Positions 10,019-18,601 of a stretch of 64,000 nucleotides of DNA are shown piece by piece. The notes beneath the pieces are model-generated. The model worked only from the letters and a program-made list of their open reading frames with translations. It was not told the origin of the DNA and searched no databases. How positions within the stretch are numbered: the first letter of the stretch is position 1; every line of letters starts with the position of its first letter. Both the position numbers and the translations under genes were made by a program. The stretch is from DATFVA01 sp963764235 (GTDB taxonomy: Bacteria; Bacteroidota; Ignavibacteria; Ignavibacteriales; Ignavibacteriaceae): positions 496,001 through 560,000 of the forward strand of contig CAVXRO010000014.1 of the NCBI GenBank assembly GCA_963764235.1, in the 5' to 3' direction.

Positions 10019-10049
10019 AAAAAAAACCCCGGGACTATGATCCCGGGGT
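10019..10049 (-). terminator. Rho-independent terminator of the Ycf48-like gene
   Basis: The arms ACCCCGGGA (10026-10034) and TCCCGGGGT (10041-10049) pair perfectly around a 6-nt loop. On the minus strand the hairpin is followed by eight T. It lies about 60 nt after the stop of the gene ending at 10108. Confidence 0.93.
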
Positions 10050-10107
10050 CAGCTATAAAGCAGAATTGGTTAAGTAACAAAACTACTTACTATTACGACA
10101 TTTGTAG

Positions 10108-11640
10108 TTATTTGATCAGTGCCATCCTTTTAGTTGACACAAACTTGCCGGCCTGAAGCCGGTAAATATAAATTCCGCTGGTCAATTCAGCACCATCGAA
10201 TTTCACCGAGTATGTTCCCGCGGATTTGTATTCATCAACGAGTGTCTGCACCTGATTTCCGAGGAGATCATAAACGGTTAACTTTACCTGAGATCCTTCA
10301 GGAATAGAGTATTTAATTGCGGTTACGGGGTTAAAGGGATTCGGATAATTCTGATCGAGAACATAGTCATTAGGTTTCGGTTCATATGTAACTTCTGCGG
10401 TCGAAGAATAATCAGCTGTTCCGTCATAATCAACCTGTTTCAGCCTGTAATAAACCTTACCTCTGTAATTCATATCTGAAAGGTTGTCGATGTAATCGTA
10501 ACTGTGAGCTGCCGTAGTAGTTCCATATCCCTGAACAAAATCAAGGTTCTCCCAGGTATTACCGACTTTCCGCTGAACGAAAAATCCGCTGTTATTAGTC
10601 TCGGAGCCTGTGTGCCAGGAAAGACTTACAACACTTTCCTCAAGCTGTGCTCTGAATGAAGTGAGCTCAACAGGAATAACTCCTCCTGAGACGGTTTTCA
10701 AGATAGTTCCATTTTCGCCAACAGCGTAACCGGTAAGCTCATCGGCAAATGTAATCCCGAATAGAATTACTGAAGTACCGCTTGATTGCTCAACCCAGCT
10801 GCCGCCTCCGTCGGTTGTTTTGATAATTATTCCGTTTGCACCTGCCGCATATCCAATAATCGACTGGTTATCAGGAAAGTTCAGAGTATAAAGGGCATCA
10901 TTAACAAAAGGCAGTGTATTCCAGTCTGCACCTCCGTCGGAAGTTACGGCAATTGCACCTTCCCCGGTCCATACAGAAGCTGCAGCAACTCCGTTATTTA
11001 AGTCAAAGAAATGAACGCCGTATAAACGTCCTTCGTTGCTGTTAAGGTAAAAAGCTATGTAGTTCCAGTTCTGGCCGCCGTCAGTAGACCATCCAAACAT
11101 AGGCTGGAATATAGAGTTCTCACCGGCAACGAAAGCATTATCAGCATCAAGCATCTGAACTCCCCAGAATCCGCCTCCGAAGAATCCGGTTTGTGAAGTC
11201 GTCCAGGTTGCGCCGGCATCTGTTGAATATAAAATCGTCTGGGATGTGCCGCCTGCAACACCATTTGCGCCATTAAAAGAAACCGATAGAAGATTGTCGC
11301 TGACGTTTGAGACAATGAGTTCCCAAGATGAACCTCCGTCTGTTGTTCGGAGAATGGTGCCGAGATCACCAGCAATTACTGCTATGCTGTTGTTTATAAC
11401 GCTTATGCTGTTAAGCCTTTGAGTAGTACCTGATGTAATACTCTCCCAACTGCTTCCGCCGTTAGTTGTTCTGAGTATAGTTCCTACGTCACCAACAGCA
11501 ATAACGTAGTCTGTTGTCAGATAGCCAACGCCGTTCAGATTGGTAGATGTGCCGGAACTTAGCGGGAACCAACCCGTCTGCGCATTAGCTATAGTAAAAC
11601 TGAATAAAATAAATAAAAGAAAAGAGTATCTATTGATCAT
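10108..11640 (-). CDS. Secreted Ycf48/BNR-repeat protein with T9SS sorting domain
   Basis: The 510-residue protein has a signal peptide (about 1-20, ending IANAQ) and a series of beta-propeller repeats of the Ycf48/sortilin type, recognisable by GTILRTTNGGSSWE, GTILRTTDGGSSWE, TDAGATW, SDGGADW, IIKTTDGGGSW and GTILKTVSGG (about 55-320). A short fibronectin-like region follows, then a type A T9SS C-terminal domain: QNYPNPFNPVTAIKYSIPEG, SGIYIYRLQAG and a basic end (MALIK). It should be exported by Sec, passed through the type IX system and anchored or released at the cell surface. No enzymatic motif is seen; such propellers are usually binding or structural. It is monocistronic, with its own terminator. 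Confidence 0.88.
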   Translation of the reverse strand: MINRYSFLLFILFSFTIANAQTGWFPLSSGTSTNLNGVGYLTTDYVIAVGDVGTILRTTNGGSSWESITSGTTQRLNSISVINNSIAVIAGDLGTILRTTDGGSSWELIVSNVSDNLLSVSFNGANGVAGGTSQTILYSTDAGATWTTSQTGFFGGGFWGVQMLDADNAFVAGENSIFQPMFGWSTDGGQNWNYIAFYLNSNEGRLYGVHFFDLNNGVAAASVWTGEGAIAVTSDGGADWNTLPFVNDALYTLNFPDNQSIIGYAAGANGIIIKTTDGGGSWVEQSSGTSVILFGITFADELTGYAVGENGTILKTVSGGVIPVELTSFRAQLEESVVSLSWHTGSETNNSGFFVQRKVGNTWENLDFVQGYGTTTAAHSYDYIDNLSDMNYRGKVYYRLKQVDYDGTADYSSTAEVTYEPKPNDYVLDQNYPNPFNPVTAIKYSIPEGSQVKLTVYDLLGNQVQTLVDEYKSAGTYSVKFDGAELTSGIYIYRLQAGKFVSTKRMALIK

Positions 11641-11770
11641 CCGCTCTCCTATAAAGTTTTTAAAACCTGATACTAAAATTTATCAAACTTTTTCGTCCAT
11701 AAACGTGATCTGGGAATCATGTGAACGAAGATAAGTTATTTTCAACAAATAGGATAGAGAGATAAGACTA

Positions 11771-11802
11771 AAAACAAAAAAGACTTCCTCGGAAGGAGGA
11801 AG
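11771..11802 (-). terminator. Rho-independent terminator at the end of the uronate operon
   Basis: The arms CTTCCTC (11784-11790) and GAGGAAG (11796-11802) flank GGAAG. On the minus strand a T-rich tract (11771-11781) follows. It lies just after the kduD stop and probably ends the long galacturonate transcript. Confidence 0.85.
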
Positions 11803-11827
11803 CCGTGTTTATGAAAAAGTCAGACTT

Positions 11828-12589
11828 TTACCTCCCCATCCATCCTCCGTCTACAGTTACAACACTGCCGTTTAAATATTTTGAAGCATCCGAGCAGAGA
11901 AAAACAACTGTACCCATCAGGTCTTCGGGTGTTCCCCATCTGCCGGCGGGTATTCTGTCTAATATTGCTTTGTTCCGAACAGGATCCTCCCGTAAAGCTT
12001 TGGTGTTATTGGTTGCAATATAGCCGGGCGCAATTGCGTTTACGGTAACTCCTTTCGAAGCCCACTCGTTTGCAAATGCCATCGTAAGTTGTTTTACTCC
12101 CCCTTTGGATGCGGCATAGCCCGGGACGGTAATTCCTCCCTGGAATGAAAGCAGAGAGGCAATAAAAACTATTTTACCGTAATTTCTTTCCACCATTCTT
12201 TTTCCGAATTCACGCGTAAGTATGAATTGTGCGCTTAAATTAATTTCGATCACTTTGTCCCAGTAATCATCAGGATGTTCTGCTATCGGCTTGCGTAAGA
12301 TGGTGCCGGCATTGTTGACCAATATATCAACACTTTCGTAGTCAGTATTCACATCATGAATAAATTTGTAAACATCTTTCCGGTCGGAAAAATCGCAGAT
12401 GTAAGATTTGAATTTTTTCCCTGCTTTCTTAATCATTTCTTCGGTTTCCCTAAAATCACTCTCATATGAAACCCCTATGATGTCTGCACCCGCTTCGGCT
12501 AATGCTAAGGCATAGAACTGCCCTATTCCCCTGTTCGATCCTGTTACCAGGGCTGTTCTGCCATCTAGGTTAAATTTATCAAGTATCAT
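11828..12589 (-). CDS. kduD: 2-dehydro-3-deoxy-D-gluconate 5-dehydrogenase (KduD)
   Basis: KduD reduces 2,5-diketo-3-deoxygluconate (DKII) to 2-keto-3-deoxygluconate (KDG) with NAD(P)H, the second step after unsaturated galacturonate is released from pectin. It is an SDR with the nucleotide loop TGSNRGIG, NNAG, catalytic Ser in ASLLSFQ and the YAASK motif. The start is the ATG at 12587-12589 with GGGAG just before it, giving 253 residues, the length of the E. coli enzyme; an ATG five codons earlier (12604) has no ribosome site. It follows kduI by 25 nt and is the last gene of the pectin cluster, before a terminator. Confidence 0.93.
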   Translation of the reverse strand: MILDKFNLDGRTALVTGSNRGIGQFYALALAEAGADIIGVSYESDFRETEEMIKKAGKKFKSYICDFSDRKDVYKFIHDVNTDYESVDILVNNAGTILRKPIAEHPDDYWDKVIEINLSAQFILTREFGKRMVERNYGKIVFIASLLSFQGGITVPGYAASKGGVKQLTMAFANEWASKGVTVNAIAPGYIATNNTKALREDPVRNKAILDRIPAGRWGTPEDLMGTVVFLCSDASKYLNGSVVTVDGGWMGR

Positions 12590-12614
12590 TTCACTCCCGT
12601 TCATCAGGTAATTA

Positions 12615-13448
12615 TTATTTTAGCTCTTTCATCGGGATCCAGTCCATATCGTCGAATTCCTGGTTCTCTCCGCCCATCGCCCAGATGAAAGAATAATTCT
12701 GTGTACCGCATCCCGAGTGCATAGACCAGCTCGTTGATAGTACAGCCTGCCGGTCCCTTATAAGTATGTGCCTCGTTTCCGCAGGTTCGCCTAAAAGATG
12801 CACCACAAAAGCATCCGGTTTCAGGTCGAAATACATATAGACTTCCGACCGCCGCTGATGTGTATGCGATGGCATCGTGTTCCATACACTCCCTTTTTCG
12901 AGCTGTGTTAAACCCATAACAAGCTGACAGGTTTTCATTGTTCCCGGATGGATATACTTGTAGATCGTTCTTTTGTTTGATTCTTCCAACGATCCAAGCT
13001 TAACTGGTGTGGATTTTGAAAATTTGATGTGCTGATCAGGGTAGGCAGTGTGGGCGGGATAACTCACAAAATAAAACGCTGCAGGTTTCTTTGCATTCGC
13101 ACTTCTGAATTCAACTTCTTTTGATCCTCTTCCTATGTATAGTCCATCCCGGTGATCCATCTGATATTCTTTACCATCTACCTTAACTGAACCGGCGGCC
13201 CCGATATTAATGATTCCCAGTTCACGTCTTTCGGTAAAATAATTAGTCGACATTTCTTTTTTGCTGGCCGTGAGTTTCAGAGTTTTTCCTGAAGGGACAG
13301 CTGATCCTGTTATGGACCTGTCAATATCTGAATATGTAAGCGGTATTTTGTTTTTCTGAAAAAGTGAATCTATTAAAAATGAATTTCTTAATTCTCCGGT
13401 CCCTAAACTTTTAAATCCGTTTTGATCTGGTGAATATCTTACATCCAT
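12615..13448 (-). CDS. kduI: 5-keto-4-deoxyuronate isomerase (KduI)
   Basis: KduI isomerises 5-keto-4-deoxyuronate, the spontaneous product of unsaturated galacturonate, to DKII, the KduD substrate. The 277-residue length matches the family (278 in E. coli). The cupin zinc site is visible in MPSHTHQRRSEVYMYFDL (two His and the Glu) and in the later SMHSGCGTQNYSFIWAMGG. It lies between the damaged gnd and kduD, and the order kduI-kduD is common. Cytoplasmic. Confidence 0.95.
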   Translation of the reverse strand: MDVRYSPDQNGFKSLGTGELRNSFLIDSLFQKNKIPLTYSDIDRSITGSAVPSGKTLKLTASKKEMSTNYFTERRELGIINIGAAGSVKVDGKEYQMDHRDGLYIGRGSKEVEFRSANAKKPAAFYFVSYPAHTAYPDQHIKFSKSTPVKLGSLEESNKRTIYKYIHPGTMKTCQLVMGLTQLEKGSVWNTMPSHTHQRRSEVYMYFDLKPDAFVVHLLGEPAETRHILIRDRQAVLSTSWSMHSGCGTQNYSFIWAMGGENQEFDDMDWIPMKELK

Positions 13449-13479
13449 CGGTTACGCTCCTGTCGTTTTTTTGTCATGT

Positions 13480-14927
13480 TTATACATTATATGTTGAGGA
13501 GGCTGTGTCCCCCCCTTTTCCCGTCCAGTTTGTGTGAAAGAATTCGCCCCTCGGTTTATCTGTTCTCTCATAAGTGTGGGCGCCAAAATAATCCCTCTGC
13601 GCCTGCAGCAGGTTAACAGGAAGGCGGGAACTCCGAAATCCGTCAAAGTAATTTAATGCCGTCGATAATGCGGGGATCCAGATGCCGTTTGAAACACAGG
13701 CCGCAACTACTCTTCTCCACGCTTCCTGCGAGGCTTCAATCTTTTCTTTGAAGAAAGGATCGAGCAGAAGGTTTGAGAGTTCGTGATCTTTATCGAATGC
13801 TTCTTTTATCTTGCTTAAGAATACAGAACAGATAATACAGCCGCCGCGCCACATTAATGCTATGCCGCCGTAGTTCAGCTTCCAGCCAAATTCTTCCGCC
13901 GCGTACCTCATCAGTACATAACCCTGCGCATACGAAACGATCTTTGAAGCATATAAAGCCTGGCGCAGGTCTTCGATGAACTGTTTCCTGTTCCTTTTAA
14001 CTCAGGTTTTGGTCCCGACAATATTTTTGAAGCTTTCACTCTTTCTTCTTTCAGAGCAGAGAGTGTTCTTCCATAGACTGCCTCGCCGATAAGAGTAAGA
14101 GGAGCGCCGACATCAAGCGAAGCTAATACTGTCCATTTACCTGTTCCTTTTTGTCCTGCAGTATCAAGTATGTATTTTACCAGCGGCTTTCCGTTTTCCT
14201 GGTAGTTTAATATATCACGGGTGATCTCAATTAAATAGTTGTTAAGTTCGCCCTCGTTCCATTCCTTAAATACATTGTACATTTCATCGTAGTTGAGTCC
14301 GATCAGATCCTTCATTACCTGGTAGGCTTCACAAATTAATTGCATATCGCCTTACTCAATTCCGTTGTGGACCATCTTAACAAAATGTCCCGCACCCTCT
14401 TCGCCCACCCAGTCGCAGCAGGGTGTCCCGTCTTCAACTTTTGCAGCGATCGATTGAAAGATCGGTTTTACATGCTTCCAGGCTTCAGGTGAACCGCCCG
14501 GCATTAATGAAGGTCCTTTTTGGTCACCTTCCTCCCCCCCGGAAACCCCTGTACCGATGTACAGAAGTCCTTTTGACTGTAAATATTTGGTTCTCCGTGT
14601 TGTATCCGGAAAGTGCGAATTAACTCCGTCGATTATTATATCGCCTTTTTCCAGGTGAGGTATCAGCATTTCTATGAAGTCGTCAACAGGTTTTCCCGCT
14701 TTCACCATCAGCATAATTTTTTTTGGTGATTTCAGGTTTGAAATCAGCTCTTCTACTTAATGAGTTCCGATAATATTTTTTTCTTTGCCTCTTCCGTTAA
14801 CAAAATTATCTACTTTTTCAATGGTTCTGTTAAAAACAGCAACGGTAAACCCATGGCTCTCCATATTCAAAACAAGGTTTTCACCCATTACTGCTAAACC
14901 GATTAATCCTATATCTGCTTTCTGCAT
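13480..14927 (-). pseudogene. gnd: Broken 6-phosphogluconate dehydrogenase (gnd)
   Basis: The pieces align end to end as a full-length decarboxylating 6-phosphogluconate dehydrogenase (about 482 residues): GLIGLAVMGENLVLNM with the Rossmann loop, GTGVSGGEEG, GPSLMPGGSPEAW, HFVKMVHNGIE, LDTAGQKGTGKWT, and the C-terminal FFHTNWTGKGG. Three lesions interrupt it. An in-frame TAA (14757-14759) follows IIGTH, a second in-frame TAA (14352-14354) stands where the family has Tyr after VHNGIE, and one A is missing around 13990-13994, shifting frame after PELKG. The conserved Arg of the GGCIIRS motif is also Cys (13828-13830). The start is the ATG at 14925-14927 with GGAG upstream; a TTG four codons earlier is less likely. 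The enzyme would link gluconate-6-phosphate to the pentose phosphate pathway, but no functional product is expected. Confidence 0.9.
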
Positions 14928-14983
14928 TGTTTTCTCCAAAATTGAAAGGTTACATTATTACAGAATTACAATAATTCAGGATT

Positions 14984-15077
14984 GCAGGATTTCATCCTGC
15001 CTCGCGTATGGTATAAGGGGCAATGGGTACAGAGCAAAGATTCTATTCTATATGCTCTTCGCTACTTATACTATGTC
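14984..15077. repeat. Small hairpin and nested inverted repeat between gnd and the LarA-like gene
   Basis: GCAGGAT and ATCCTGC pair around TTC (14984-15000), a perfect 7-bp hairpin. Next to it ATGGTATAAG near 15008 and CTTATACTAT near 15065 are complementary at nine of ten positions and enclose the smaller pair AGAGCA / TGCTCT. There is no T-run typical of a terminator. It may fold in the mRNA between the two damaged genes or be the trace of a small mobile element. Confidence 0.4.
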
Positions 15078-15079
15078 CC

Positions 15080-16350
15080 TCACTCTCTATCTCTGGCTTT
15101 CCAGAGACCGAGTCCGGGGTTTGAGACAAAAAATATTTCCTCCCCACCGGGTAATGTATTGAATCCGTCACTTAACTCATCCGGATCATATTGCCGCATC
15201 ATACTGTCAAGTGGTGCATAATTAAAATTTACTCCCTCAATTTCATCCCTGCTGATATTACCGGGACAATAGGTTATCCTGAACCTTCCTTCTGATGACC
15301 CGTGTATCAGGTGCGCAGCGCAGCTGCAAGATTATTCTTAATATCATCGTTTTCTTCTACGAATCTAAGGATTTGGGGAGTAGTTCTGTAGCCGTATTTC
15401 CTTATTAAAAAATCGATCTCCTTATCTTCTCCGAATTCCTTTACTCCCGGAGCCAGTATGATGAGTTCACCGTCGTCATCAATTGCCATTCTTGTCCTGT
15501 AAATACTCTTATTGCCCAGCCAGGTACTTTTATATTCCAGGGGATCAAGGTAAATAACAATTTTTTTCAAGGGCTTATCCAGCGTCTGGAAATTGACTTT
15601 CAGCGAAAGATCCGCTGCTTTTTTGAAACACTCGTAATCATCACCGATGAAAAGACCTTTTAGAGCAAGACTGCCTTGTTCATCTTTTCCTATCACAGTC
15701 AGGATGTATATGATCGGCAGATTTCGGGCAAAATTATCTGAAGCGTAATTCAGCACCCTCCTCACCGGTGTATCGGCCTTCCCCATTATCCTTTCCATCC
15801 CGTAAACAGCTCCGAGGTAATGACTTCTGTGAATGCTCTCTTTTCCGCCGGTCCCAACAAATATATTCTTGTTGTAGTTCGCCATACCGACAACTTCGTG
15901 GGGAACAACCTGTCCAATCGATAATATTAGATCGTGCTCCCCTTCGGCAACCAGATTATTCGTCTGTGCGGGCCAGTTAAAATTTAATTTTCCCTCGGAG
16001 ACTTCATTGATGAATTCCGGGGGAACAATCCCAAGGGTCTTCAAGTCCTCTTTCCAGCGATGTACTCTGAATAGTGTTTCCGGGACTCCCCGGTACATAA
16101 TTTCTATTTCTTCCCGGGTCATCGGAACGTGAGTTCCAGTGGCAGGAAGTATATCAGTAAGTCGATCCCCATAATAATCGTAAATTAAGGTAGTTATCTC
16201 ACCTGATTTTGAGTGATATCTTGTTATATCCGGCGGTACAACCAGTACTTTTTGCCGTGATCCTATATTATCAAGGAAAGAAAATATTTCGCTCCTAAGG
16301 ACGGATTTATCTATCGATGCATTTTCCGAGGTTATGGCTTTGTAAATCAT
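15080..16350 (-). pseudogene. Frameshifted LarA-like (DUF2088) nickel-pincer racemase/epimerase homologue
   Basis: LarA-family proteins are racemases or epimerases of 2-hydroxy acids using a nickel-pincer cofactor. The first frame (15307-16350) shows VVPPDITRYHSKSGE, PATGTHVPMTREE and NIFVGTGGKESIHRSH, matching the family, but stops after NNLAAALRT. The next frame continues directly with HLIHGSSEGRFRITYCPG and ends in NPGLGLWKARDRE at 15080, giving about 421 residues, the usual length. The junction reads as a tandem duplication of GCGCT near 15312-15322; removing it restores AAAHLIHGSSEGRF. The ATG directly follows the HAD stop (TAAATG). Lying in a uronate operon, a sugar-acid epimerase role is plausible, but substrate is unknown. 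Either a pseudogene or an assembly error; truncation would remove the last fifth of the protein. Confidence 0.82.
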
Positions 16351-17238
16351 TTACTTGCTCCAGGGCGGATTTTCCGGCAGATATTTGTCGAATTCATCAA
16401 TTAATTTTGTTTCATATGCTCCGGTGTATTTACCGGCAAAGAATTTATCCGCAGCTTCTTCATAAAATCTTTTCCAGCTCTCATCTTCATGACCAGGATT
16501 AATTGGGTAAAACAAAACACCGTTTGATTTTGCCGCAGAAAGATCTCCCGGTGCGTCACCTATCATTAGAATCTTCTCATCAGGATACTTTCCTTTTGCC
16601 CCATATTTTAGGTGCTCTGCTTTTGTACCATACTCTTGTCCGGCTATCAGCCGTACGTAACCGTCTATGCTGTGCTCCTGCCATTCACGGGTAAGGGCCT
16701 CAACAGGAGTCTGCGAAACAACCATAAGGTCAGCATTGGGCGATATTTTTTCCAGTGATTCTCTAACAAAGGGAAAAGGCGGAATGTCGTAGACAATTTC
16801 AGAAATAATTTTGTTGACTTCCTCTGACCATAATAGTGTGGTATCTATTATCGGTATCCTTACCTCAGCAGCATATTTTTCCAGAGCAGGATTGCCAAGC
16901 TTTGTTTCCTTTTCCACCCATTCGAGAACTGCTGTATAATCATCGAATAGCATATTTCTTTCTTTTACTTCCGGTCTTTCTTTAAGCAGCTCGACTGCCC
17001 TTAATAATGCTTTGAATCTGTTGACACCGCGTGTCTTAGAATATAAGTTAACAAATTCCCAGGTTTCCCGGGCATATTTCGAAATTCTCTGCATCCTGAA
17101 ATGTTTTATAAACATCGGGCAGAAACTTTCTTTCTGCTTAATTTCCATGGTGTCAAATACGCAGCCGTCTGAATCGATACCAATGAAAAATTCTTTCTCT
17201 GGTTTTAAGTCTTCTAGTATTTTATGCGAATTGTCCAT
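16351..17238 (-). CDS. HAD-superfamily phosphatase-like hydrolase
   Basis: The 295-residue protein has the HAD motifs: IDSDGCVFDTM (motif I, nucleophile and acid Asp, about 20-30), VVSQTPVEAL (motif II), a Lys in the KAEHLKYG region, and ILMIGDAPGDLSAAK (motif IV). A large cap inserted between motifs I and II suggests a small-molecule phosphatase. It is followed immediately by the LarA-like gene (TAA then ATG) and preceded by the phosphofructokinase gene, so it is co-transcribed with uronate catabolism. A role in dephosphorylating a sugar-acid phosphate is possible, but the substrate cannot be deduced. Cytoplasmic. Confidence 0.85.
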   Translation of the reverse strand: MDNSHKILEDLKPEKEFFIGIDSDGCVFDTMEIKQKESFCPMFIKHFRMQRISKYARETWEFVNLYSKTRGVNRFKALLRAVELLKERPEVKERNMLFDDYTAVLEWVEKETKLGNPALEKYAAEVRIPIIDTTLLWSEEVNKIISEIVYDIPPFPFVRESLEKISPNADLMVVSQTPVEALTREWQEHSIDGYVRLIAGQEYGTKAEHLKYGAKGKYPDEKILMIGDAPGDLSAAKSNGVLFYPINPGHEDESWKRFYEEAADKFFAGKYTGAYETKLIDEFDKYLPENPPWSK

Positions 17239-17266
17239 CTCGTTTGTCTCCGGATTTTAGGTATTC

Positions 17267-18550
17267 TTAGTATGCTTCGGGCTGGTACGAAGTAAGTTTT
17301 CTTTCTGCAAAGACCGGTCTGAACTTTGTGAACCTCTGCCTGCCGTTAATTACCGGTACGGATACCCAGTCCTCCCCTATTAACGGTCTTACATAATCCA
17401 GGAATTCATCTGTAACATCGGTCCTGCTTTCGGCAATCCATTTTTCAGGGAAGGTTCTTTCTGATAATGCAACTTTTTCAAGCGGAACCTTATCGTATTT
17501 CACATTGTAAATAAAGCCGGGCTCTCTGAGAATTGTTGCCATCCATCCGTTCTCGTCATTCATAGCTATCTCTACAGCTTTTTGTCCTACTTTATATGCT
17601 TCATCCAGGTCAACCGTTGAAGCATAGATCATTGTATCCCTCTGGTCCGTACCCATAACGTGTCCGCGGGCGGCTCCTCTTGCCTTAATTCCTTTTGAAT
17701 TAAGGTAGTTAACAACCGACTGGTACACGGAAAGTTTGCTTGAACCGAATGAGGTATGTCCGAAGGAATCTTTTACTTCACCGATTGCCCCCACATCAAA
17801 ACCTTCGCTGATTACGACCATACATCTTCCATCTTTAGTAATCTGATCGTTTACTTTATCTGTCAGCTCTTCCAGACTTACCTTTGATTCAGTCATATAG
17901 ATCTGCAAAGGCATTTCCCTGTCCGGGTCAGCTAGTCGTGAAGCCGCCGGAATGAACCCGATCTTTCTTCCCATAGCCTGAATCACAAGTACAGGATCGG
18001 CAGGAGATGAACCTGCATTTTCTTCGTTCGCATTCTGTATTATGTGCGACCAGTAGCGCGCAACACTGCCGTATCCAGGTGTATGGTCAATAAGTTTAAA
18101 TTCGCTGTCACCCACATCATTGTCAATCGTTTTAGGAACCCCGGTGGCAACCAGGTCCAATCCATGCTTCCTGGCTATTTCGCTTACAGTAAGCGCGGTA
18201 TGCTGTGAATCGTTGCCTCCGATATAAAAGAAATATTTGATGTTATGAGCTTTGAAAATTTCAATAACTCTTTCAAAATCCTTTTGCTGTTTTTCTTTCA
18301 GCTTGTAGCGGCAGGTTCCGATACTTCCCGCTGCAGGGGTGGTTCTCAGCAGGTCAATTTCTTCTTTCGGCTGGGCGGAGAGATCAAGAAGTTCTTCTTT
18401 CAGTACTCCCTCGATACCATGCCAGCCTGCATAGATCTTTCCGAACTTGTCCGGGAACATTCTGCAGGTATCAATGATCCCGCGTAACGAATTATTTATT
18501 ACCGGCGAAGGGCCGCCCGATTGGGCAATTATTACATTTTCATTCATCAT
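17267..18550 (-). CDS. pfp: Phosphofructokinase, diphosphate-dependent type
   Basis: This 427-residue protein phosphorylates fructose 6-phosphate or works in reverse. GGPSP (12-16), GGNDS (111-115) and PKTIDND (139-145) are visible; Lys before TIDND and GG-DS instead of GGDGS are the usual marks of pyrophosphate rather than ATP as phosphate donor (established for PPi-PFKs; here an inference). QAMGRKIGFIPAASRL and SEGFDVG follow the family. It is inside the uronate operon between the UxuB-type reductase and the HAD gene, which is unusual because this pathway enters glycolysis below this step. A related sugar kinase specificity cannot be excluded. Confidence 0.85.
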   Translation of the reverse strand: MMNENVIIAQSGGPSPVINNSLRGIIDTCRMFPDKFGKIYAGWHGIEGVLKEELLDLSAQPKEEIDLLRTTPAAGSIGTCRYKLKEKQQKDFERVIEIFKAHNIKYFFYIGGNDSQHTALTVSEIARKHGLDLVATGVPKTIDNDVGDSEFKLIDHTPGYGSVARYWSHIIQNANEENAGSSPADPVLVIQAMGRKIGFIPAASRLADPDREMPLQIYMTESKVSLEELTDKVNDQITKDGRCMVVISEGFDVGAIGEVKDSFGHTSFGSSKLSVYQSVVNYLNSKGIKARGAARGHVMGTDQRDTMIYASTVDLDEAYKVGQKAVEIAMNDENGWMATILREPGFIYNVKYDKVPLEKVALSERTFPEKWIAESRTDVTDEFLDYVRPLIGEDWVSVPVINGRQRFTKFRPVFAERKLTSYQPEAY

Positions 18551-18601
18551 TCATTGAGATTTATTTTTCGTGGTGTGGTAATTTATTTTGATATGAAAAT
18601 A

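Larger units (their letters stand above)
9688..10107. other. 420-bp intergenic region upstream of treS
   Basis: This gap separates the start of the trehalose operon from the end of the secreted Ycf48-like gene. It holds a five-unit 11-bp tandem repeat (9899-9953) and the upstream gene's terminator (10019-10049). The part next to treS (9688-9780) is AT-rich and probably carries its promoter, but no clear -35/-10 pair was identified. No gene with start and ribosome site is visible. Confidence 0.6.

Noticed and set aside
12604..12885. A 93-codon minus-strand frame within kduI
   Set aside because: It lies in another frame of the KduI gene, which has full family motifs.
14352..14759. Reading the gnd stop codons as recoded (selenocysteine or alternative code)
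   Set aside because: Both are TAA, there are many normal TAA stops in the window, and no recoding element is seen.
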